Below are positions 12,901 through 23,364 of a stretch of 64,000 nt of DNA, piece by piece. Position numbers and translations under genes: made by a program. Under the pieces are notes generated by a model. It was not told where the DNA came from, did no database searches, and saw only the letters and a program-made list of their open reading frames with translations. This stretch comes from Agelaius tricolor (lineage: Eukaryota; Chordata; Aves; Passeriformes; Icteridae): positions 55,061,381 to 55,125,380 of the forward strand of contig JALJCS010000001.1 of assembly GCA_023055355.1 (NCBI GenBank), given 5' to 3'. How positions within the stretch are numbered: position 1 is the first letter of the stretch; the number at the start of each line of letters is the position of its first letter.

Positions 12901-15900
12901 ATTCCTTTTACCCATAGGCCATACTTCTTCACTATCTCTTTTCTTTCTAAGATTATAATCGCAGCCAAAAATATTTCTTCTAACAATTACAGTCTTTCTT
13001 CATCACCAAATGCCTGCCACCTCTTAATGTGAAAATCAGAGGCAACGCAATGGGTGCCGCGGGATGAGCTCAAGGAATTTTTGCAGCTTCAGAAAGCTGC
13101 ATCCTTTCCTCAGAGGAGTGTGCCAGGGGTGGCTTGTTCCAACCAGTGGGACTGGCTGTTCCTGTGACAGCCAGGCCTGCAAACAGCTAAAAGCATTCCT
13201 TCGAGATGCATAGTCTGATGTTCTGGAAACCGGCTCCCCAGTTTGAAGACTGTATTGTCTCAACTCATTGGCCAGCTTGCCTTCCTCCTTCCCTGAATGT
13301 GCTTATCTCCCAGTCCTGCCCACATGCTCCCAGTTGCTACCCAATGAACATTTCTTTACTCATTTAGAAACACATATCTCCTCTCCACACACATGTACTA
13401 AATATACATTTCCATCAAATGCACTGCTGAAAAAAACTTGAGAAATAAGATGATCAAGTAGAATCTGGGGGAAGAAATTTCTCACTACAAATCAACAGCT
13501 ATGGTGTGATACAGACTGACAGCACTCAGTGGGCTGATTTTCGAGGTGCTGAGTATATAGAACAACTTTAGGACTTAGACAGAAAAAAGCTACATACAGG
13601 TTAAGGCTATAAACCTTACCTAGTTTTGGTAATTTAAAATAATGCTGTTGTTGGCCACAAATTTGAAATTCTAGAACATTAGTGGGCTTGCTTTTTCCTC
13701 ATAACCTATGCCAGGGTAAATCAGCAGCAACCCCCCTCCATAAAGCAATGAGGTCATATTTAAGGCAAAATATTGAAACAGAAGGGGAAAAAGCAAACAG
13801 CCAAGATGGTTAGTACTAAAGTTCCACAGACAGTCTTATTCCTGGGCTGTAAAAATACCCTACTTAACCCTGAATGCCTTATCTCTGTTTCTGGGATCAT
13901 ACATCATTTATATTTCTTACATAAACCACAGATGGTCTCTTACAGTACACTCAGATCTAGGAAACATCTCAAATTACTGTTAGTGTCTTTCACCAAATTT
14001 CCACTGAAGCATGGTATTACCACATTTTTCTCCCACCACCTTACCAGAAGTCTGACAACCTAATATATTAAATCTTTGGGAAATCTCTTTATAGCTTTCT
14101 GGTTTCTTTCTCTGGTTTTTCATTTCAGAAGTGTCCAATACGCATTTTTATCCCATTGATCCTGTGGAAAAGAGTTAATGATTGCCTTGGGAACATACTT
14201 CCCAGATCAACTTTGATATTGCAGTACAATAAAAGACAGAGGGGCTGGTGAGCAGAGGAGATGAGTTGGAGAAAGCTAAAGGATTTTTCAACAAAATAAA
14301 AATCACAGTCATAATAAAATAAGTTCCAATCATTCAGTTTTTAATAACTTATACATTGTCCTTCCTGCTGTTCCTTTCACATCTGAAACTGTGTATTTTT
14401 AGACTTCCTCCATGTTTGTGAATTTCTTTGGACAAATTTTGAAAATGCACAGCCTGCAGAGGCCCATTTGACATTTGGCACCATCTGGTCAAAATAATGG
14501 TAGAGTGTGCGGCAAGAGCTGCAGAATCTGAGTAATAAGAACTGCAATCAGGCTTATCTCGTAATTGTGCTTCACACTGACATCAGGGTAGTGCCTGGAC
14601 AGACAGCCTGGGAATTTCATACCCTGGGAATGTCTGGGTAGAACAGGAACTCACAGTTGAGTTGTCTCCATTTCTCCATTTCTCCATATCTAGCACAAAA
14701 GAGCAAGTAGAGCTTGGCGGTTAGGGGGAAAGTATGTGCCTGAAGACAATAACCTAAAGCACACAGAACGTTGAGTAGCTCAGTTCTTGTGAGAAGCACG
14801 ATCAATAGATAACCGTGTTCTCTGGCTTGGGAGTGCTTGAAGGCTGTAGATCGAGAATATTACCTAGGAGGTGGGCAAATCCTATAGACTAGGGGAATTC
14901 AAAGGTGTACTGGGACATTCCTCATTCACTAGATTGGGTGCTGTGTATAGTAGATAAGTTTCTGGGTCTTTGGGGAACGCTTGCAGCTTGGCCATGGGTA
15001 GGAGCATTTGGGCTATATGGTACCTGAAACACGAACGTATCTGGTGGGTGTACGGGCCAAATATCATCCGTTTGCGAGATAATGTTTGGGTTTTTGATGG
15101 AGTGGCATGACGTATGATGAGGATTATCCTACATTTCATGGACTGTCTGATGGCACAGAGAGTATGATGCATTGTCATACATACTCTGGAAGAATGAAGA
15201 AAACATGCTGGGGGGGAAGGGGGGGCTGTGTTGGCTTCATACAAGGCACTGAGCTGAAACCAGGGGATGGACTGGTCCCAGTCCTCTACACAGCACAGCA
15301 ATGCTAGAGGAGATTTCCAACTGGGAAATCATGATGGTGTTGAAGACTCGCTAAGGTAATTCCTGATGGGCCTGACTGAGTTTCAGTGCACTGATAAGAT
15401 CCTGACAAGGGAATTTCATCAGTTCTGAGGCAGTTCCTGCTGCAAAATTTATTAACTTGTACACATACAGGACATTTGCAAATGGTCACCAGAAACCATT
15501 CCTGCAGAAGCGGTCATATAGGACAGCCTTCTAGAATTAGCTAATTAGTTAGAAGATGCTTTATATGCAGCTAAGACAACAGATCACAATAGATCATGCA
15601 CATGCAGGAGTGGTCACAATGATCCCTGGGCCAGCTGGCTATAAAAACTGGGCAGAAAAAGGTTCTTGTGGACTCCCACTGTTCCAGCTGAAGATGCCAG
15701 AGGAAGGACTCTTGAAATAGAAACTCATCATCATATGGACAATGACTAACAGTCTTGTTTGAAAGATTTTTTTTTCCTATGCAAGCATTACCTTATGCCA
15801 AGATATTAATAAATTAGCTTCTTTCTTTAAAAAAAAATCAAAAAAAACCAAACTCTGCTATATTTTCAATTTACTGCAATAGAGTAGGAAAAATAAGCCA

Positions 15901-17284
15901 TAGGAATGATTAAAGGATGCCTCTCAGTGGCAGTGATCCCAGGAACATTTGGTTTGTCATAGACACAATTATAGGATGACTTGATCTCATCCTCTAATTT
16001 CTACCTGTTGAACAAAACTTTGATTACAGGCTCTCCAACCCAATAGACAATAAACAAAAAAGATGAAAGGTGAAACTAGTGAAATCTGGATAAGAGAAAT
16101 TGTGTCAGTTTTTGATAGAGAGGAGGGTTTCAAACAATAGAAGACCGATCATGGGATAGCAGTTCATTTTACCCCTTTGGCAATTGTAAATTTAGTTTCA
16201 GGTTTCCCTAGGAACTGCTCCAAATTAAACATGAAAAACATTTTTGAAAAAGGAATAGGGACTATTTCTCACTATTTCTCACCTGTTTTATACAGGGCAT
16301 ATGACTTGAAGAACATAAGTACCTTTTGGCAACATCAAGAGTTAGCCTATGGCATAAGGTCTTGAGAAACAAGGAATTCCTTGCTTCGATGCTGAATAAA
16401 ACTGAAATTAAATAATTCCAAAATTTCAAATTATCATCAAATTACTCGCAAGAAATGAAGGGCTAGGTATTACAAGTCAAAGCAGAGATGCACTGGCAGG
16501 GCCTTATGGGAAGCTTGCCCATTGCCTACTTTCACTAGCACATTAATATATCCACTTACTGTTAAGATGACAATCAAAATTTTAAAATATCAAAATTATG
16601 TTCAATTATGTTTACTATAAGTTTAGTGTGGAGAAGAACCACACACTATATGGTTAATGAGTTGAGCCAGTAATTAGGAAGTTTTATCAAAAGTTTGCTT
16701 CTTGTTAAATCCCTTTACTTTCTTTGACAGGTTTATTTTTACTGGATTTGTCGAGACCCATCAGCATTTGAGTGGTTTGCTGATCTTCTGTTCCATTTGG
16801 AAACAAAAATGGCTGAAAAATGGAAAAATGATTTTCTAAGCTATCATATATTTCTTACTGGCTGGGATGAAAGTCAGGTAATAATGAAATTGTTACAAGT
16901 CAGAGTTAATGTACCTTCCTTTTCCAGTATGGTAACATATGGAACAGGAACAGCTGAATAAATGATGGATGAAGCAGAGAGAAAAATAACTGTAAATATG
17001 AAGATCCTAAGATGTCTGTTTACATCTCACATTTAGGAAAACAGGAATGAGAAAACAAGCCAGTGATTCCTCCAATCCTGCATCTTGTCTTGGGCAAAGA
17101 TGGTTACCAGGTGTCTCACAGAAAAGTGCATAGAGCTTTCAGGAGCTGATCAAGGGATATTTTGTTTATGTCTTAGTCTTTCATTAGATTCTGATATTTT
17201 TGTGCTGAAATGTTGAAGACTGTCTAAAAAGTGTAGGTTTAATTTACTCTTATTATTTAATACAACTTCTGTTGTAGTAATTCA

Positions 17285-17317
<33 letters not shown>

Positions 17318-20300
17318 GCATACACATAGATATACATAGTTACATATATATATATTTATATCCAGTGCATTTTTGAAAAGTACTGCAATTGGAAAATTTG
17401 GCAACTAACTCCATGGTCTAATTCATGTTGTTCGAAAAGACATTTTCTCTGATTGACTTTCATTTGCCATCTCATAATTTCATTGGATCATACCACCTCA
17501 GGCACTTAATTCTTTGACTGGGTCAATATTGTTCAACCTCTTTAGTCTTTAGATAAACACAAATATGTTGATTTTCTCTCTCTCTCTCTTTCTCTCTCTC
17601 TCTTCCCTTTTTAATGGATCACTCAGATCATGCAGTGATAAGTCAGGCACCTGCCAGAAAAACTCTAACAGGGAAGTCTTTACTCTACTGTTTTATTTCC
17701 TGCTGTCTCTGTTGAATGAAGGACTGCCTAGTAGAGATGAAAAAAATACAGATTTCATAGAGCTTTTCCTTTTCTGCCTCTGCTGATACAAAACCCCCAT
17801 TGTTTCTTTCTGCTTTCCTTAGAGTTTCTGTCAAGTAATGAGGTATGTGCATAAAACTGTATTCAGAAAAATCCACTCCCATTGTGAAGTATATTGCAGT
17901 TATAGAAACTACTGCTCTGCATTAGCAATATCACAGGGTATTACCTAAAACCTGCTGTTAAAGAAGCTATTGGAGAACCTAAAAACCACAAAGCTGCCCT
18001 CATCTTTCAGCTATCACCTCTCTTCTCTCTTCGGCAAATATCAGGCCAGAAGTCAGGTAGGGTGACAATGGTTCTTGACAATGGTGGGTGTCTGCCTCTC
18101 TTCACTTGTGTGCCCTGCACTTTTCTGAAGGGACTTCTTCCTCTCTTCAAGCCCATGATCTCTCTCAGTTCCTGTCAGAGGAAGGTTCTTCAGTGGCTAT
18201 TTCTCCCACTCTGACCTGGGCACTGTGCTCAGTAACATCATCTTCTTCAGATACACAAAAAGCTCCCTAATCTTATAGGACTTTATTTTTAGTAAATTCC
18301 TGTTCATCACTCCTCAAAATTTGAGCTTCTGCACCAGTAATATTTGAATGATATTTTACTTCTCCCCTGGCAAAAAACAAAACATTCTCAGGGTTCTCTC
18401 CCTGTCTCACCATATAGATGACCAGTGGTCAAGTGAAGTTGAACTCAAGGAGGAAGAAGGGCATTTTAAACCTTCTAGTACACCCTCCTTTACTGACAAG
18501 TGTCTACTCCTCAGACATGTTTGTTCGATGCTTTGAGCTCTTTGAAGATTCCATGTTGGCTACAGATGGTCAAGCAGATAAGGCACATGGTCTGCCTCTG
18601 CTTGGACAAGTCCCTGCAATACCCCTGGGACTCCTAGGCAACCTCAGCACTCTGAGCTATTAAAAAGGCTAATATCAAAAATCCTGGGAAACTCCCACTT
18701 AATGAGAACAGCCCATCTTATCAACGGGACAATTTTGCTGCAAACAATTCAAAAATTCCACAGTTTTCTACCTCCCACTCTTACCAAACACTTTAAGGTC
18801 TTTCTTAGACTATTCCTAATCCTTCATGACAGTGACTCAAACTAACAAGAAGAAGCTTTTAGAAGCATGACCTCTTGTGACAACTTTGCTTGACAAGAAT
18901 AATTGTGTTGGTAAGGAACATGGAAGATCATTAGAAGAAATATATAGTACTCCTACAAAATGGATCTAAATTTCAGCAACCACTTCTGCAAAAGTGGTTA
19001 TGATACTTAGTCCATGCTAGGGCCTGGACCAAATGCAAAGTCCATTATTAACTTACTTTCCTCTGTTAATTTCTTGATAGTGGAAGCAATGATGATAGTC
19101 TGTAGTGAAAACAAGCATATTACTCCTACACAAGAGCAGTACAGTTAGGAGTGACGGTGGTTTTTGTTTTTAAATGCACCTGGGAAGTACCCAGACAGCA
19201 CAGTAGAGGAGTGTGCAGTATAGGAGCTGAAGGACGGTAAATGCCCCTGAAAATAAGGATTTTTTTCCTGGCACTTGGGAGCTGAGAAACTCACTTGGTT
19301 CAGTGCTTCACCTGAGGTGATCCACTTCCTGTACCTACCTCTTCCTGAGGAGAAAATTCAAAACATTGAAGGTTTTACACAGAGTCACAGAATTGTTAGG
19401 GATGGAAGAGACCTCTGGAGATCCTGGAGTCCAACCTCCCCTGCTAAGGCAGGGTCACCTAGAGCAGGTTACACAGGGACTTGCCCAGATGGGTTTTGCA
19501 TATCTCCAGAAAGAGACTCCATAACCTCCCTGGGCAGCCTTTTCCAGTGCTCTGCTGCCCTCAGGGTAAAGAAGTTCTTCCTCATGTCGAGATGAAACCT
19601 CTTGTGTTTGAGTTTATGGCCATTGTGCCTCATCCTGCCACTGGACACCACTGAAAATAGTCTGGCACCATCCTCCTTCCAGCTGCCTTTGAAAGATTTA
19701 CATGAATTAATGAGATCCCCTCTCAGTCTTCTCCTGACAAAACAGGCCCAGCTCCCACAGTCTCTTCTCATAAGAGAGGTGCTCCAGACCCCTCATCATC
19801 TTTGTGGTCCTCCGCTGGACCCCTGTTTTTACCCCTGCTGAGCTTGTATATCCACTGGGTTTTTCATCAGTACCAGAATGCTCTGGACTAGGCTCTTAGG
19901 TACTTTTGGAAAGACTTTTCACAATTCTAGTAATATTGTGAACTTTCAAATACTCATCTCCTTCTCTCTTGCTCTCGCTCTCGCTCTCCCTCTCCCTCTC
20001 CTTCTCTTTCTCCCTCTCCTCTCCTCCCATTTGATAATTGCATAGTGTCCTTTCCCTCATTCCATCTTTCCCAGCATTACTGCTTTTGCCTCTTACTTGG
20101 AATATATGTTTTTGACTCTAAAATTAATATTTTGTAAATTTGCCTTTAGGCTACTCACATAGCCCTACATTGTGATGACAAGATGGATGTAATTACTGGT
20201 TTGAGACAGAAAACCTATTATGGAAGGCCAAACTGGGACAATGAGTTCAAGAAACTAGCTGAAAACCATCCTAGGTAAGGCAGGCTGGTTTCTAACCTTG

Positions 20301-22634
20301 TTAGGTGACTCTTCTCTCAGCATAAACAGTGGGAGGAGGGGAGAGCAAACCTTTCTAAATGACCCTTTTAAAACAATTTCTTCTTTTTTGCTGTGTGGAA
20401 AGAAGATTTATGCTTAATGAAGATTTTAATGAAGAAATCTCGGAAAGAGAATGCCAATAAAATCTAATTTTTGGACAAGAAAATCTAATATTTAGAAGTA
20501 TTTCAATATCCTGGCCTTTGTCCAGATATAATTGAAACACACAATCCAATTACTGTTCTGCACAAAGGACAAAGTAGCATTAATTTCCCTTGAAGATGGT
20601 TATTAAAGAGATAAACTGTGATTTTTTTCTTATGATGTCAAGGATATGTTTGTTCCCCTAACATATTTGGCCACTCTTGCAAGACTATGCTGTTCTGTTA
20701 TTAGTTCATCTCTGCTGGCAAAGACAGTTCATTTGAACTTGGTGGATTTGCTAGTGGTCTGAGAAAAGCTTCTTTGTTCCTGAAAGCCTTTGAAGCAAGA
20801 ATTTGAAATATTTTGTGTTCAGCAGTAGAAAATTCCAGAATCTTTGTGACTTTGTGATTTCCAAACATTTACCTTCTAATGCAAAATAAAGGCTTGCACT
20901 TGGAAGACAGAGATACGAAAAGAAAAAGGAGAAAACTTCTTTTAAAAGATGAAAAAGACCCAAGAAAAAGCTGAAAGGGAGGAGATCAAAGAGAATACAG
21001 TAAGCTACAAGAATACCATAAAATTGCAAAAATAACAGTAATAGAGAATTCACTTGATGGAGGTCAAAATAAATACAATCAGGAAATATGAAAGATTAAA
21101 AGCATAAAAAGGCCAAGAATATAAAATATGACTTTTGAAAGACCTTTCATAGGGATTCTACTATATAAACAGAGCTTTTAAAGTTATAGTTGAAACATTA
21201 TTTTTTAACATTAGTTACTTCTGCAACTCTAAGTACAGATGAGATAAAAATGTTTTTCTGCTGCTCAGGGGGGATATGGGCATTAGCTTTCATACTGGAT
21301 CTTGAGGTAGTTCCATAGAAAGCCAGTCCTAAACTGACAGAAAAATCTCAAATTTTTTTTTGTGAGCTTATATATCCATGTTTATGGTCAATGTTGAACC
21401 TTTTAAAGAAAACCTTGCATGAAATAAGGATTCCTTATGACAGAAGAATACCCTGATTTTTCTTGCTCTGAGTCATAGAAGATTCAAGAGTCAAACAGAA
21501 GAGTTTCTACTGTGTGATGAAACAATCAGCTTTTAGGATCTGAATAAATTTTGGGTCCCTGTGCCTAGGTTGACAGAGTTCCCCCTGGCTGCAACAGTGT
21601 CTTTTAGCAGATTAGCAGGAATACACCACTTCAGGTTAAACCTGGTGCAATTGAGCAGCAGAGCAATTTGGGCATGACTTCTGGGGGCTACAGCTTGGGC
21701 ACCAAAATCATATCCACAGCCCCTCCTTTACAGGAACAAACCTTTTTAAACTCATTCTATCACTTGTCACTTCCTCTGCATTTCTGCAGGTTGAGCTTTC
21801 CCCAGCAGCACAGCACATTTGTGAATCTGTGTCTTCATGCATGTTTTAAAGCAATGTGTGCAGTGTTGGAGAGAAACCCTTTGGGCAGTTTCTAGCAGGC
21901 AGCCAGGATACCAGCTCCCTATATGCTTGTGCACGTATGAATGCAATTGTTTGTTACGTTTGTCATGTTCTTATTTTATAAGAAGTACCTATTTACAAAT
22001 GTTGTTATTAAATCAGCCATTTTAAAATTGTCTGTGGGCAGAAAAGTGTTAGAATAGGCAGCAGGGGGGCTGGGGTGGGGGGATGGACAGAAGAAGAAAA
22101 CTCAGAAATAACTTAGCATTTTGTATAATTTTTTAGGAAAAAATTAACTCAGCTGGAGAAAAAGCACTTAAAATTTTCAGCTCAAGTAGTATGTTTGCCT
22201 CTCTGAAAAAGCTATGCAGATCAAAACCAAACAGTTACCATTTAAAACATTTTGTGACCTCTAATATAGCAATCTCATAAATAATGTAATGAGACATAAT
22301 AAACATGAAAGTATTAAAATTATTATACTCTAACATAGCAGCACTAATTATACAGTACATAACACAAAGTATACAGTAACACAAGATTTTTCAAATGTAT
22401 TTCTCAAAAAGCCATTTGAAAAGATGCAAAGCTGAAAGCAGCCAAAAAGCACAGTGTATCCATTTCCTCTGCTACTCTCACGTTTGTTGTTGTTATTGTG
22501 ATTCCAGCAACAGTATTGGTGTATTCTTCTGTGGACCCAAGGCTCTCTCTAAGATCCTGCAGAAGACATGCAACTCATATTCGTCAGTTGATCCAAGAGG
22601 AGTTCAGTTTCACTATAACAAAGAAAGTTTCTAG
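807..22634 (+). CDS. NOX3: NADPH oxidase 3, C-terminal seven exons (partial gene)
   Basis: Catalytic subunit of a membrane NADPH oxidase. It passes electrons from cytosolic NADPH through FAD and two hemes to oxygen, giving superoxide; in mammals NOX3 acts in the inner ear and is needed for otoconia. Joined exons: 807-936, 4071-4163, 5228-5481, 8925-9087, 16731-16877, 20150-20274, 22508-22634. They give 345 residues plus a stop, with no frame break. Seen in order: an extracellular loop with two N-glycosylation sequons (HNVTYC, ENATQC), the last membrane helix ([20 protein letters not shown]), the FAD motif [11 protein letters not shown], the NADPH motif [13 protein letters not shown], the segment LTGWDESQ, the late NADPH segment CGPKAL and a C-terminal Phe. 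The heme-binding N-terminal half is outside the window. The choice of NOX3 over NOX1/NOX2 rests on best residue agreement and on the TFB1M/CLDN20 neighbours. Confidence 0.93.
937..4070. other. NOX3 intron, no gene inside
   Basis: Mostly AT-rich unique-looking sequence. A block at about 2265-2560 is clearly richer in G+C with few CpGs and may be an old repeat; I could not name it. Open frames here (2149-2400, 2590-2805, 3543-3758) look like chance. Confidence 0.5.
4071..4163 (+). CDS. NOX3: NOX3 exon: last transmembrane helix
   Basis: A 93-base exon with acceptor ttttctacag and donor gtatgt. It encodes 31 residues from AWKW to VIITK, in phase 0 at both ends. The hydrophobic helix followed by ERIVRFWR and a basic segment is the transition from the last membrane helix to the cytosolic dehydrogenase domain. 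It has no in-frame ATG and is too short to appear as an open frame by itself; it was found by reading between the flanking exons. Confidence 0.93.
5228..5481 (+). CDS. NOX3: NOX3 exon: FAD-binding domain
   Basis: A 254-base exon starting [11 protein letters not shown] after acceptor tctttag and ending in a split codon after WMLP. It holds GQYIF and the FAD-binding motif [20 protein letters not shown], then VGDWT. The donor is gtttga, a weak match to the usual GTRAG, but the phase and the next exon require it. Confidence 0.94.
5482..8924. other. NOX3 intron, no gene inside
   Basis: A 3.4 kb AT-rich intron. The longest open frame (7093-7470, minus) has a low-complexity Arg/Glu/Lys stretch and no recognisable domain. 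No repeat family was recognised with confidence. Confidence 0.5.
8925..9087 (+). CDS. NOX3: NOX3 exon: NADPH-binding fold, first part
   Basis: A 163-base exon after acceptor tttgctgtag with donor gtaggt. It completes the split Arg codon, then reads [11 protein letters not shown] and the glycine-rich NADPH motif [19 protein letters not shown], ending LQK. Pyridine-nucleotide contact residues are intact. Confidence 0.94.
9167..9541 (-). other. Unidentified 124-codon open frame in NOX3 intron
   Basis: Antisense to NOX3, this frame reads 124 residues rich in Leu, with hydrophobic-polar alternation in its second half (for example [15 protein letters not shown]). An in-frame stop lies just upstream of its ATG. 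I do not recognise the family. It could be a decayed retrocopy or chance; no splice signals or promoter were seen. Confidence 0.15.
11374..11700 (-). repeat. Very old CR1-type LINE remnant, antisense
   Basis: The stretch with ccatctagccccatatcctg, followed by a segment with tttttgaatcc and tagcatgttgtggcag, matches in order the 3' part of an old CR1 lineage that is abundant in turtles and crocodilians. It is much more diverged than the other CR1 copies here. Boundaries are approximate; identification is from memory. Confidence 0.5.
11983..12026. repeat. (TTTG)n simple repeat
   Basis: T-rich run, then TTG and GTTT units read directly at this position. It is immediately followed by a G+C-richer stretch (to about 12250) that I could not name; the pair may be a retroposed element with its reversed A-rich tail. 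Confidence 0.8.
14590..15840 (+). mobile_element. Possible endogenous retrovirus fragment with 3' LTR
   Basis: A patch with more CpG than its surroundings. A purine run of G and A (15210-15225) is followed at 15227 by TGTGTTGG, like a polypurine tract before a 3' LTR. Within the next 600 bases come a TATA box (15639-15646), then aataaa at 15809-15814, then a run ending in TCA at 15840, which is the order U3-R-U5. The part before the purine run has only broken frames; a hydrophobic Trp/Gly-rich stretch near 14935-15015 is not enough to name a protein. No 5' LTR or target duplication was found, so the element would be truncated and defective. A repeat-library search is needed to name it. Confidence 0.35.
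15639..15646 (+). promoter_or_regulatory. TATA box of the putative LTR
   Basis: Sequence ctataaaaac reads as a good TATA box. It lies about 170 bases before an aataaa signal, a spacing usual for retroviral LTRs. Functional use is unproven. Confidence 0.35.
16731..16877 (+). CDS. NOX3: NOX3 exon: NADPH domain middle
   Basis: A 147-base, phase 0 exon (49 residues) after acceptor tctttgacag, with donor gtaata. It reads [20 protein letters not shown] through LTGWDESQ, the typical NOX middle segment. It lacks an in-frame ATG near its start, so it is easily missed as an open frame. It follows a 7.6 kb intron. Confidence 0.94.
17284..17361. repeat. (TA)n microsatellite with interruptions
   Basis: Alternating T and A with a few C and G interruptions, continued by related steps to about 17361. 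Likely polymorphic in length. Confidence 0.9.
17573..17605. repeat. (TC)n microsatellite
   Basis: Pure TC dinucleotides with one TTTC interruption. Confidence 0.9.
19378..19850 (-). mobile_element. CR1 LINE 3' fragment, antisense
   Basis: On the plus strand it begins with the reversed CR1 terminus (agagtcacagaattgttagg) and the hallmark gggatggaagagacctctgg. On the minus strand a partial frame at 19469-19771 reads RLRGDLI and [20 protein letters not shown], the end of the CR1 ORF2 protein. It is 5'-truncated as most CR1 copies are, and has no coding capacity of its own. Confidence 0.9.
19956..20029. repeat. Long pyrimidine (CT/TCCC) tract
   Basis: About 70 bases almost wholly C and T with TCTCGC and TCTCCC units, ending 120 bases before a NOX3 exon. 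Its polypurine/polypyrimidine symmetry could allow triplex DNA. Confidence 0.85.
20150..20274 (+). CDS. NOX3: NOX3 exon: NADPH domain, GRPNWD segment
   Basis: A 125-base exon after acceptor tgcctttag, with donor gtaagg. It encodes [20 protein letters not shown] through [19 protein letters not shown]. This is the conserved ITGL...TxYGRPNW block of NOX enzymes. The last codon is split in phase 2. A long C/T tract lies about 120 bases upstream. Confidence 0.95.
20275..22507. other. Last NOX3 intron, no gene inside
   Basis: AT-rich. The only notable element is a G-run cluster at 22063-22082 (runs of six, four and six G). Open frames look random. Confidence 0.5.
22508..22634 (+). CDS. NOX3: NOX3 terminal coding exon
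   Basis: Acceptor gtgattccag, then the completed split Ser codon and [19 protein letters not shown] through [14 protein letters not shown], with stop TAG at 22632-22634. The CGPKAL segment closes the NADPH site and the terminal Phe is the normal end of NOX1-3 proteins. Coding length is 127 bases, as in the paralogue CYBB from memory. Confidence 0.95.
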
Positions 22635-23364
22635 GCTGTACTTCTTAGCTGTATAATAGATATTACCAGACTGTGTATTTTTTTTCCCATCTTCTCCCAT
22701 CCTCTACTCATTCTGCAGCATTCTGCAGGTCGCATATTAAGAGTCGCAGATTGAAATAGATGTATTGACTTCAGTAGAAAAATGCCATCCTATGGCAGCT
22801 AAAGATTTGGACACCTTCCTTAGCCTTTTCATTGCTTACTTAATGATGCTGTGAATCCCTCTACACCTGTGTGAAAACACACACAAACCATAACCTTTGA
22901 AGAAAAAGGTATGAGTAAAATAGATATTCAGAGCCGTACTTAGCTGTTGTGTAGATTGCAGGCAATACATCCCTGCTGTTTAAATCATGCCCATTGAAAG
23001 CATTTCCTTCCCGGTTTTCTGATTTTACACTCCCACTGCACACACATCCATATCCACATTATATTTTCTACCACAGCAACACCATTTCTATACACTCTGT
23101 CAAATTCCAAAGGAGAAAATTTGTTTTGCCCTACCAAGCTATGCACCATTTAAACCTGACATTTCTATGGGAATGGTGTCTGTGTATCCCATGGACTAAT
23201 ATGTACTTAGGCTTAATAGGCTAAGAGAACTACGGAAATATTTTGCACTCAGCAAATGGATCTCATGAGACATCCAGCTGAAACTGTGGGAAAAAGTTTC
23301 ATGACAGAATGACTGAGGTGGGAAGGCATCCCTGGCTTCTACTCCAAACGTCTTGCTCAGAGCT

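Larger units (their letters stand above)
9088..16730. other. NOX3 longest intron, with repeats
   Basis: This 7.6 kb intron holds an unexplained minus-strand open frame at 9167-9541, an old CR1 remnant (11374-11700), a (TTTG)n tract (11983-12026) and a retrovirus-like island (about 14590-15840). The rest looks unique and AT-rich. Confidence 0.6.
16878..20149. other. NOX3 intron with simple repeats and CR1
   Basis: Contains a TA microsatellite, a CT microsatellite, a C/T-rich unnamed stretch at about 18000-18660, an antisense CR1 3' end and a long pyrimidine tract just before the next exon. No gene supported. Confidence 0.6.

Noticed and set aside
14882..15301. Minus-strand open frame of 139 codons
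   Set aside because: It has no recognisable domain and crosses the putative start of the LTR at 15227, so it is probably chance within the repeat-like island.
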